Of a stretch of DNA of 7,318 bases, positions 1 through 5,968 are shown one piece after another (position 1 is the first letter of the stretch; every line of letters begins with the position of its first letter). This DNA is from Deltaproteobacteria bacterium. Lineage in GTDB: Bacteria > Desulfobacterota > JAENJC01. The stretch covers positions 1 through 7,318 of the forward strand of contig JAENJC010000060.1 in the NCBI GenBank assembly GCA_016844545.1, written 5' to 3'. Under the pieces are notes generated by a model. That model saw only the letters and a program-made list of their open reading frames with translations. It did no database searches and was not told the DNA's origin. Position numbers and translations under genes: made by a program.

Positions 1-97
1 CCTTGCGGTAAAGGATTATCTCCTTTATCAGCATTATGTCTGCCGCATATCTCTCTTCCCCGACCTTAAAACAGGCAAGCTGTACCTCGTTACTCAT
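1..97 (-). CDS. cheW: CheW-like chemotaxis coupling protein, second copy (N-terminal fragment)
   Basis: Only the first 32 codons lie in the window; the rest runs off the left edge. The start ATG (97-95) overlaps the stop codon of the preceding cheW as ATGA, and a GGAG (106-103) sits 5 nt upstream, so the start is well supported. The translation begins MSNEVQLACFKVGEERYAAD and continues through IMLIKEIILYRK. This matches the opening beta strands of a CheW domain: a hydrophobic strand (LACFKVG), the E-x-Y-A/G-x-D-I turn, then an I/V-K-E-I-I strand. CheW proteins bridge CheA to chemoreceptors. The domain starts almost at residue 1, so this copy lacks the long extension of its neighbour. A CheW-domain protein is likely. 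The full gene could still be a CheW fusion such as CheV (CheW-REC) or a multi-CheW protein, which cannot be excluded. Confidence 0.8.
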   Translation of the reverse strand, partial: MSNEVQLACFKVGEERYAADIMLIKEIILYRK

Positions 98-106
98 TTT
101 AACTCC
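94..106 (-). promoter_or_regulatory. ATGA stop/start overlap with ribosome binding site joining the two cheW genes
   Basis: On the minus strand GGAG (106-103), TTAAA, then ATGA (97-94). The TGA ends the first cheW and the ATG starts the second. This is the usual arrangement for translational coupling by re-initiation, and would tend to keep the two CheW proteins in a fixed ratio. Confidence 0.8.
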
Positions 107-885
107 AGCATCTTCTGCATATCTAACAGTATAAACATCCCGCCCTTGTGCCTTCCTATTCCTCTGATGAGTTCCCCGTCGATGGTGTTAATCGAAGGTG
201 CAGGCTCTATGCTCTTTTCAGGGACCCTTACCACATGCCTGACGGTATCAACAAGGAGGCCAAGGAGGCCTGTTCCGTCCCTGACTATGATAATCCGCTC
301 ACCGCTGCTCTTTATCGGCATGCCAAACCTTCCCCTGAGGTTCATCACAGGTATCACAACACCGCGAAGGGATATGACCCCCATGATATCTCTCGGAGCC
401 TTTGGTACCTCGGTCAGGTCCCTGACCTTTATGACCTCCTTCACCTGACGTATGTCGACACCGTAATCCTCATTATCAAGGGAAAAGACAATGGCCTCTA
501 CCTCCTCTTCAGCAGCTCCTTCCTTGTCGCTCTCATCTACCTCTTCATCAACAGAAGGCACAGGCTTCAGAAGATCAGGGACCATAGGCGCTAGATTCTC
601 CGGCGCCGCATTACCGAGCCCCTGTTCCCAAGATTCCAATATCTGCTCCTCTGCCATATTCTCTTCTTCCAGATCAAAAAACGTCTCCTGAGCCAGTACC
701 TCAACTTCAGGAGCATAGTCAGTTGAAGGCTGGGTCGCATTATCTTCCGGCAACTCCACCTGTTGCGCTGGTTGAGGCTGGATTCCGGCCTCCGCGATAG
801 AAGGGGCCTCTTCACTTCCCCGAGCAGTTTCCTCTTCCCTGTCCTTAAGCTGTTTCGCCTTCTCTCTTATCTCTGCTATATCCAT
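94..885 (-). CDS. cheW: CheW-domain coupling protein with long acidic N-terminal extension
   Basis: 263 residues. Residues 129-262 are a CheW domain: the opening strand with EDYGVDIRQVKEVI (139-152), the SLRGVVIPVMNLRGRFG core (172-188) that corresponds to the NLRG receptor/kinase-contact region of E. coli CheW, the strand GLLVDTVRHVVRVP (209-222), and the closing GMFILLDMQKML (249-260). CheW links CheA to receptors in chemosensory arrays. Residues 1-128 are not part of the domain. They start with a charged predicted helix (MDIAEIREKAKQLKDREEE) followed by a low-complexity, Glu/Ala/Pro-rich, probably disordered tether. Typical CheW proteins are about 150-170 residues, so this one is unusually long. 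The start chosen is the ATG at 885-883, with GGAG (894-891) 5 nt upstream. A GTG at 924 is in frame but adds 13 residues without a better ribosome site. Its stop overlaps the ATG of the next CheW gene by 4 nt. The domain call is firm; the role of the extension is unknown. Confidence 0.93.
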   Translation of the reverse strand: MDIAEIREKAKQLKDREEETARGSEEAPSIAEAGIQPQPAQQVELPEDNATQPSTDYAPEVEVLAQETFFDLEEENMAEEQILESWEQGLGNAAPENLAPMVPDLLKPVPSVDEEVDESDKEGAAEEEVEAIVFSLDNEDYGVDIRQVKEVIKVRDLTEVPKAPRDIMGVISLRGVVIPVMNLRGRFGMPIKSSGERIIIVRDGTGLLGLLVDTVRHVVRVPEKSIEPAPSINTIDGELIRGIGRHKGGMFILLDMQKMLELK

Positions 886-998
886 AAAAACTCCATTAAG
901 CCGTTGTAAAAAAATAACTGTCACATCTCAATATAGTGATCGGCATAAGGGGCCGTAACGAAAGGGCTGGAAATGTAATGGTTATTTCGTAACGGCCC
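886..998. other. 113-nt intergenic gap upstream of cheW
   Basis: This is the only sizeable non-coding gap in the window. Its right half is the inverted repeat. Its left half (886-947) is AT-rich with a 7-base A run on the plus strand (908-914) and the cheW ribosome site. I see no convincing -35/-10 pair or sigma-54 site driving cheW, so read-through from upstream is the simplest assumption. An internal promoter of atypical sequence cannot be excluded. Confidence 0.5.
891..894 (-). promoter_or_regulatory. Ribosome binding site fixing the start of the first cheW
   Basis: GGAG on the minus strand, 5 nt before the ATG at 885-883. It favours this ATG over the upstream in-frame GTG at 924-922, which has no comparable purine-rich site in front of it. 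Confidence 0.75.
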
Positions 999-1000
999 CT
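948..1000. repeat. Long imperfect inverted repeat between the AAA+ ATPase gene and cheW
   Basis: Left arm 948-963 (AGGGGCCGTAACGAAA) pairs with right arm 985-1000 (TTTCGTAACGGCCCCT): 15 of 16 positions complementary, the one mismatch being A957 against A991, with a 21-nt loop (964-984). The outer end of the right arm overlaps the TAG stop codon (1001-999) of the ATPase gene. No T-run follows the stem on either strand, so it does not look like a standard intrinsic terminator. It could be an mRNA-stabilising or processing hairpin that sets the ratio of upstream to downstream products, or one copy of a dispersed palindromic repeat. The sequence shows the structure only, not the role. Confidence 0.8.
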
Positions 1001-1802
1001 AAATAAGACCGAAGTCCCTGGCAACGTCAACTATTACATCCCCGTCAATAAGCCCGGCATCTCTGCTAAACCCTTCGAGGAGGGCATTTGCAGTCAGGTT
1101 GTTTATCCTCCTCGGGACTCCGCCCGAAAACCTGTATATCTCCTCCAGGGCTGCCTGTGTAAATAAGGGGTCGCTTCTTCCAGCTGTCTTCAGGCGGAAG
1201 TCTATGTATTCCAGCAGTTCCTCAAATTTTAAGGGGCTCAGATGATACTGGACCCCTATCCTCTGCCGGAGAGGCTCATAATACCCAGATAACAGGCGGG
1301 TCCTCAGCTCCGGCTGTCCCAGCAAAACAAGGGAGAACATGTTCGCATCGTCAAGCTGCAGGTTTGTGAGAAGCCTGAGTTCGTCAAGGGACTCTTTGCC
1401 AGGCAGCAACTGGGCCTCATCTATTATAAGAACCGGGCATATCCTCCTCTGATAATAATCAAAGAGGCGTTCCCCGAGCTGCCCCATGAGCTCACTCTTT
1501 AATTCACCGGGCTGTTCAACACCCAGCCGCAGCGCAAAAAACCTGAGCAGCTCACCTGGAGCAAGAACAGGGTTAACAATAACTATCGGAAGATAAGAAC
1601 CGTCCAGCGAATCCAGAAGGCACCTGGAAAGGGTGGTCTTCCCGCACCCCACATCTCCGGTCAAAAGCACCGTCTCTCTTTCCTCAACAGCGTATCGAAG
1701 CCTGGCAAGGGCCTCCCTGTGACCCCGGCTGAGATAAAAAAATCTTGGGTCAGGCGTCTTGCTGAACGGCTTTACATTGAAACCATAAAATCTCTTGTAC
1801 AT
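999..1802 (-). CDS. AAA+ ATPase of the GspA/ExeA (MshM-like) family
   Basis: 267 residues, cytoplasmic by sequence (no signal peptide or membrane helix). The N-terminus has the family signature: MYKRFYGF, KPFSKTPDPRFFYLS and HREALARLRYAVEE (residues 1-41). Walker A is GDVGCGKT (49-56), Walker B is VLIIDEAQ (124-131), sensor 1 lies around LVLLGQPELR (158-167), LRQRI (178-182) is the likely arginine-finger region, and sensor 2 is GGVPRRINN (227-235). All catalytic motifs are intact. Relatives such as ExeA/GspA help insert or assemble the type II secretion secretin through peptidoglycan, and MshM belongs to the MSHA pilus locus. Those ExeA proteins carry a C-terminal membrane anchor and peptidoglycan-binding domain; this protein ends right after the AAA+ lid and is the short form. 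The start ATG is 3 nt after the cheA stop, and its AAGGGA ribosome site (1814-1809) lies in the last cheA codons, so it appears coupled to cheA. Family assignment is firm. The link to chemosensory signalling is inferred from position alone. Confidence 0.92.
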   Translation of the reverse strand: MYKRFYGFNVKPFSKTPDPRFFYLSRGHREALARLRYAVEERETVLLTGDVGCGKTTLSRCLLDSLDGSYLPIVIVNPVLAPGELLRFFALRLGVEQPGELKSELMGQLGERLFDYYQRRICPVLIIDEAQLLPGKESLDELRLLTNLQLDDANMFSLVLLGQPELRTRLLSGYYEPLRQRIGVQYHLSPLKFEELLEYIDFRLKTAGRSDPLFTQAALEEIYRFSGGVPRRINNLTANALLEGFSRDAGLIDGDVIVDVARDFGLI

Positions 1803-1805
1803 CTG

Positions 1806-3863
1806 CTATCCCTTGGCCAACCTGTAGCTAGCCTGACCCTTCATGCATTCATCCATTATGTCTCCTACATCCAGCACTAGGATGGTCTTCTGCCCAATGT
1901 CAGTGGCGCCGGCAATTCCTTTTACCTCTTCTAACCTCTTTCCCACCGACTTCATAACTATATCCTGCTGCCCACGGAGCCCGTCCACCACAAGTCCCAG
2001 CTTCTTTTCTGCAAGCCCTACCACAACCACGTATTTTCCATTTCTACCGTTACCGGAAAGCTGGAAGAAATTGCAAAGCCTGATGAGGGGCAGGGTTGTG
2101 TCCCGGAGATAGACGAACTCACTGGTCTCAATCGTTTCGATCTTAGATGGTTCGAGGACAAAATTCTCAAGTACAGCATTCAGCGGAATTGCGTATACAG
2201 AGCCTGCCACCTCCACGATCAGCGCCTTCACAATGGCCAGGGTCAGAGGGAGTATTAACATAACTGTAGTCCCTCTACCTTTTTCCGTATCTATCTCTAC
2301 CATTCCCGACAGGTCTGTGATGTTCTTCTTGACCACATCCATCCCCACGCCTCGGCCTGATATCTCGCTGACCTCCTCCTTTGTACTAAAACCTGGAAGA
2401 AACATGAAATCAAGGATCTGCTCCCTCTTCAGAGTAGCCCCTTTCTCTGCCAGACCCCGTTCCACAGCTTTACGCAACACCATATCATGGTCTATTCCCC
2501 TGCCGTCATCTTCCACCGTAATAACAACATGGCTTCCTTTCTGAAAGGCGCTGACCTTTATCAACCCCTTTTCCTTCTTACCAGCCCTCCTTCTTTCCTC
2601 CGCAACTTCAATGCCGTGATCAAGAGCGTTCCTTATTATGTGAATGAGGGGGTTTGCCAGCTCTTCAACTATATGCTTGTCAAGTTCTGTTTCCGCTCCA
2701 TTCAGAACTAAATCAACCTCTTTCCCTATCTCCCTTCCAAGCTTCCTTACCGTCCTTGAGAGTTTCTCGAAGACCTGACCGAGCGGGACCATCCTTGACT
2801 CAAGCACTCCCTGTTGCAGCTCATAGAGCCTCTTCTCCAAAATCTTTACGGTCTTTGACAGTTCACCAGCAAGTCCAGCAGAGCCATCCCTCGTCTTCAG
2901 GGTTTCGGCAATTCCCCCGATTGAGGCCTTCAGCATGACAACCTCACCAACGATATTCATGAGGTTGTCGAGTTTGGATATATCCACCCTTACGGAATGG
3001 GTTATGCTCTTGATCCCTTCCTCAGCGCTCTTTTCTTCGACCTTCAATGCCTGTTCATCCAGAGACGTCAGTTTAATCCCGGTCTTTACCTTTTCAACCT
3101 CAGCACCCGGCAGCTCGCTCGCCGATTTGACAACCAGGGAAACCTTTATTTCCAAGTTGTCTATGGCTCTTACAAGGGTTTCTTTGGCTATCTGTGTTGC
3201 AACGATTATATCGAAGTTGATGGTATCCCCAGGCGAAAAACCCGGTGTGGGGAGGGTTGTGATTATCTCGCCTTTATCCTTCAGGATGGCCGTAAGTTCT
3301 GCAAGACCCAGGTCAAAACTCATTATAGGGAAAGAGGACTGTACCTTGAAGATATTCAGGCCTGCCTTAATCGATTCATTGAGGCGGTGTTCCTCATACT
3401 CGGTGAGGACATTCATTATCGCCTTGTCTATCGTAGAAGGGGCATCCGAGGCCCCCTTCCTTCCCTGGTCCGATACAACTGAGTTGATTTTATCGATTAT
3501 CTCCTCTACGCTAATATCCTCTTGCCCCGTGTTCCTCATCTCCAGCAGGGTATGAATGATTGAGATGGCCTCAAGAAGGAGATCTATAATGGAGGGTGAC
3601 AGATCAATCTTGCCGAGCCTAAGGCTATCGAGGAGGTTTTCCAGATTATGACTTAGGCTTGTCATGGCTGTAAAACCGAACATCCCGGAAAGCCCCTTGA
3701 GTGTGTGGGCTTCCCTGAAGATGTTGTTCAGGAGCGCCGGGTCGGTCTTTCCGCTCCCTTCAAGGCGCATAAGGTCAGAGTTAAGGCTCTCAACTATCTC
3801 CTCGGCCTCTGCGAGGAACTCCTTTGTATTGGCTTCGGATTCCTTAGTAACTTCCTTTTCCAA
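1806..3863 (-). CDS. cheA: Chemotaxis histidine kinase CheA
   Basis: 685 residues, the usual CheA size. CheA autophosphorylates and passes phosphate to response regulators within receptor arrays. Domains in order: P1/HPt (about 10-132) with phosphoacceptor His53 in FREAHTLKG; a P2-like regulator-binding domain (about 165-265); P3 dimerisation (about 288-355, starting VRVDISKLDNLMNIVGEVV); P4 kinase with N box HIIRNALDHGIE (408-419), G1 box EDDGRGID (451-458), F box FMFLPGFSTKEEVSE (486-500) and G2 box SGRGVGMDVV (502-511); and P5, a CheW-like domain (about 543-675). All catalytic motifs are present. The start codon appears to be TTG (3863-3861): GAGG (3875-3872) lies 8 nt upstream and an in-frame stop lies a few codons further up, with no ATG or GTG between. 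It follows cheY by 10 nt and is followed by the ATPase gene after 3 nt. A single HPt and the absence of a fused receiver separate it from FrzE- or PilL/ChpA-type hybrid kinases. Confidence 0.97.
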   Translation of the reverse strand: MEKEVTKESEANTKEFLAEAEEIVESLNSDLMRLEGSGKTDPALLNNIFREAHTLKGLSGMFGFTAMTSLSHNLENLLDSLRLGKIDLSPSIIDLLLEAISIIHTLLEMRNTGQEDISVEEIIDKINSVVSDQGRKGASDAPSTIDKAIMNVLTEYEEHRLNESIKAGLNIFKVQSSFPIMSFDLGLAELTAILKDKGEIITTLPTPGFSPGDTINFDIIVATQIAKETLVRAIDNLEIKVSLVVKSASELPGAEVEKVKTGIKLTSLDEQALKVEEKSAEEGIKSITHSVRVDISKLDNLMNIVGEVVMLKASIGGIAETLKTRDGSAGLAGELSKTVKILEKRLYELQQGVLESRMVPLGQVFEKLSRTVRKLGREIGKEVDLVLNGAETELDKHIVEELANPLIHIIRNALDHGIEVAEERRRAGKKEKGLIKVSAFQKGSHVVITVEDDGRGIDHDMVLRKAVERGLAEKGATLKREQILDFMFLPGFSTKEEVSEISGRGVGMDVVKKNITDLSGMVEIDTEKGRGTTVMLILPLTLAIVKALIVEVAGSVYAIPLNAVLENFVLEPSKIETIETSEFVYLRDTTLPLIRLCNFFQLSGNGRNGKYVVVVGLAEKKLGLVVDGLRGQQDIVMKSVGKRLEEVKGIAGATDIGQKTILVLDVGDIMDECMKGQASYRLAKG

Positions 3864-3871
3864 ATCGATAA

Positions 3872-3875
3872 CCTC
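3872..3875 (-). promoter_or_regulatory. Ribosome binding site supporting the TTG start of cheA
   Basis: GAGG on the minus strand, 8 nt before TTG 3863-3861. It overlaps the TGA stop of cheY (3876-3874), so ribosomes ending cheY could re-initiate on cheA. Confidence 0.65.
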
Positions 3876-4242
3876 AATGCAGGTATTTTAAGACGGTTCT
3901 CTGGAGATCTTCAAGCTTGAACGGCTTGATTATATATTCATTGGCCCCGAGGGCAAGACCCTTTGCCACATCCTGCTTACTCCCTTCCGTGCTAATTATG
4001 AACAGCGGGATGTCCTTATAAAGATCGCTCTTTTTGAGAAAGCTTACAAGTTCAAGACCGTTGATGTCCGGCATGTTTATATCGGTCATAATGAGGTCAA
4101 ACCTCTCCCTCGGAAGGATCTTCAGCGCCTCAAAGCCGCTCCCGGTTTCAACAAACTTGAAGTCGCCGACATCTTCAAGGGTGGTTATTATAAGCGACCT
4201 GATGGTCGGAGAGTCCTCTACTATCAACACCTTGAATCCCAA
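3874..4242 (-). CDS. cheY: Single-domain response regulator, CheY-like
   Basis: 122 residues forming one receiver domain and nothing else. Key residues are in place: acidic pocket Glu9-Asp10 (LIVEDS), phosphoacceptor Asp54 in LIMTDINMPDING, the switch Ser84 in FIISTEG (Thr87 in E. coli CheY), the aromatic switch Tyr103, and Lys106 in YIIKPF. It should accept phosphate from the CheA encoded next to it and act as a diffusible output or a phosphate sink. Which of these is not visible; a motor-binding CheY, a pilus regulator and a sink all fit. The apparent start is TTG (4242-4240), preceded by a strong GGAGG (4251-4247) 4 nt upstream. The alternative GTG at codon 5 (4230-4228) would place the ribosome site about 16 nt away and remove most of the first beta strand. 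The gene lies 46 nt after the PATAN-REC-GAF gene and 10 nt before cheA. Confidence 0.93.
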   Translation of the reverse strand: MGFKVLIVEDSPTIRSLIITTLEDVGDFKFVETGSGFEALKILPRERFDLIMTDINMPDINGLELVSFLKKSDLYKDIPLFIISTEGSKQDVAKGLALGANEYIIKPFKLEDLQRTVLKYLH

Positions 4243-4246
4243 AACG

Positions 4247-4252
4247 CCTCCT
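4247..4252 (-). promoter_or_regulatory. Strong ribosome binding site before the TTG start of cheY
   Basis: AGGAGG on the minus strand, with 4 nt to TTG (4242-4240). It is the best match to the anti-Shine-Dalgarno complement in the window, which may compensate for the weak start codon. Confidence 0.75.
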
Positions 4253-4288
4253 AAAATTTTCGAATCCGATTCACAATTCGCCGGTTCA

Positions 4289-5968
4289 TCAGTTTTTCTG
4301 ATCTGAAAGCCTTCTCTCCAGCAGAATTCTTTCGAGGGCCATACTAGCCTGCGTCAGGAATATCTCAAGGGTGGAGGTATCTCCGATCTTGTCGCCGGCC
4401 GGGGCATTGTCTCCGTAAAGTATCAACGCTGTTTTACCCTGAACTATTACAGGGACAACAAAAGATTCAGCCGGCAGATGCCCGCCAAGCTCCCTGACAA
4501 TATATTCGTTCCATTGAATAGGGTCAAGCCTTTTCACTATAGCAGTCTTCATATATAGGGCCTCCATCAGGACTGACGGCTCGTTCAAGGGAATCGCCAT
4601 CTTCCTCACCCGTTTATCGGCGACCTCACCCTTTATCTCTATCCCGAACTGCCCCTGGCCCACTATCTTGTCATTCTTGACTGCAAACACAACGGCCCTG
4701 TTCATTATCTCGCTGCTGAACCTCAGGATCAGGAGGATTATCTCGCTTACCGAGAGAGGCCTACTCAACTCCACAAGCATCTCCTTCAGTATTCTGAGCC
4801 CTTTGCTCTCCTCGACCTTCGGCTCGGCAGGCCCAGATTCGAGGAAGCCCCCGCCTCCTTCCATCTCCTTCAGGAACTCCTGCATGAAAAACTGAGGTTC
4901 TACAAGGGTCTTGTCGCTCCTGGTCAGCCTGCTTAACGTCGCTGTAAGTTTCTCGATAAACAGGGCGACCGCCGGGGTCGTGCCATCCTCCTTGAACTGC
5001 AATTTCTTTGGCTTCTGGAGATAAGAATAAGCGTTGAGATCCAGTACCTCCTTCTCGGTCTTGCTGTTGGGGTGCTCGGTAATGATTATAACCGGGATGT
5101 CAGGAAAATCTGTTTTCAGACGGCCAAGTATCTCCAATCCTCCCAGCATCCCCTCCCCATCCATCGTCGGCATAAAAAGGTCAGCTATAACAATCGGGCG
5201 TTCCTGTTTGCTTATAAGTTCTTCAACCTTACGCAAACCGGCCTCAGATTGGGCAAAGGCAGAGGCCTTGAAACCCATCTGAACCAACTGGTTTCTTATG
5301 ACTCCCCTCGTCAAAGGGTCATCGTCAATAACAAGGACCGTTCCTTCCTGGGTGACAGCAGGAATGAGAGCAGGTGCGGTCACCGCAAGAGGCGCAGCTT
5401 CCTGTTGATATGGCGCCCCCTCAAAAAACTCATCTTCAGGAACTATTTCTTCCCTTCCGGCCTCATCCTGCAGCCTCGCCCCTTCCATTGCCATGAACTG
5501 GGGATTCAGGCCGTTGGTTAATGTATATTGAAGAGGGTCATTCATTCTCATCTCAGGGTTTTCTATAAAATCCCCCAACTCAAATATAAAACTGCCGTCA
5601 CGCCAGAGGAAGAGTGAAAGCACGCTCTTTTCTATCTGCCTTATAGCTGTATCCTCTATCAATTGAGCAGATAAATTAAGGTTTTTTATCAGGACAGCCT
5701 CCAGGCTTTCTCTGAATCCTTGATTTTTCTGTATCACTATTGCATTCTTAAGCTGCTCAGTGGTAAGCAGCTTTTCCTTTATCATAATATTGTAGACCCC
5801 TTCCTTTATGACACTGGAAGTGGCCCTTACCACCTGTCCATTTTTGAAGACTAAGCTACCTTCCCTTTTCCGGCTGTTCAGCTTGAGGGTGCCCGACTTC
5901 CGGCTGAAGCAGACTATCTGGAGGATCTCTCCCAGCCCAAGGTCTTCTATGTTGCCTACTAACTGCAT
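4289..5968 (-). CDS. PATAN (DUF4388)-receiver-GAF multidomain signalling protein
   Basis: 559 residues with no membrane segment. Residues 1 to about 150 are a PATAN/DUF4388 domain (MQLVGNIEDLGLGEILQIV, then SGTLKL, GSLVFKNGQVVRA and DGSFIFELGD), a family first noted at the N-terminus of cyanobacterial PatA and thought to mediate protein contacts. A Pro/Glu/Ala-rich linker (165-208) leads to a receiver domain (about 209-345) with acidic residues Asp215-Asp217, phosphoacceptor Asp263 in IADLFMPTMDG, Thr297 and Lys319. It has a Gly-rich insert (GEGMLGG, 271-277) after the phosphorylation loop. A second linker with a poly-Gly run (371-374) precedes a C-terminal GAF-like domain (about 388-555) that closes with a long helix; its ligand, if any, cannot be read from sequence. 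The start ATG lies inside the last codons of valS (10-nt overlap) with only a weak GGGA upstream, which suggests coupling to valS translation. It could be a CheA phosphorylation target or an adaptor for polar or pilus machinery. The PATAN and REC calls are firm; the GAF call is moderate. Confidence 0.88.
   Translation of the reverse strand: MQLVGNIEDLGLGEILQIVCFSRKSGTLKLNSRKREGSLVFKNGQVVRATSSVIKEGVYNIMIKEKLLTTEQLKNAIVIQKNQGFRESLEAVLIKNLNLSAQLIEDTAIRQIEKSVLSLFLWRDGSFIFELGDFIENPEMRMNDPLQYTLTNGLNPQFMAMEGARLQDEAGREEIVPEDEFFEGAPYQQEAAPLAVTAPALIPAVTQEGTVLVIDDDPLTRGVIRNQLVQMGFKASAFAQSEAGLRKVEELISKQERPIVIADLFMPTMDGEGMLGGLEILGRLKTDFPDIPVIIITEHPNSKTEKEVLDLNAYSYLQKPKKLQFKEDGTTPAVALFIEKLTATLSRLTRSDKTLVEPQFFMQEFLKEMEGGGGFLESGPAEPKVEESKGLRILKEMLVELSRPLSVSEIILLILRFSSEIMNRAVVFAVKNDKIVGQGQFGIEIKGEVADKRVRKMAIPLNEPSVLMEALYMKTAIVKRLDPIQWNEYIVRELGGHLPAESFVVPVIVQGKTALILYGDNAPAGDKIGDTSTLEIFLTQASMALERILLERRLSDQKN

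Noticed and set aside
148..594. Plus-strand open frames opposite cheW, such as 148-594, and opposite cheA, such as 2935-3555
   Set aside because: They lie fully antisense to genes with clear conserved domains, show Ser/Arg/Pro-rich shadow composition, and match no family I recognise.
886..924. Upstream GTG start for the first cheW, adding 13 residues
   Set aside because: The ATG at 885 has GGAG at 5 nt spacing and opens a sensible charged helix; the extra residues look like translated leader with no ribosome site.
886..947. A promoter for cheW in the gap
   Set aside because: TTGAGA and TATTTT are present on the minus strand but only about 10 nt apart, too close for a sigma-70 pair; no sigma-54 GG/GC pair was seen either.
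948..1000. Inverted repeat as a rho-independent terminator
   Set aside because: No T-run directly follows the stem on either strand, and the 21-nt loop is long. The 7-base T run on the minus strand (914-908) is more than 30 nt beyond the stem.
4243..4288. GAATC/GATTC palindrome (4261-4271) in the gap before cheY as an operator
   Set aside because: Only a 5-bp arm with a one-base centre; this length is common by chance and there is no second copy nearby.
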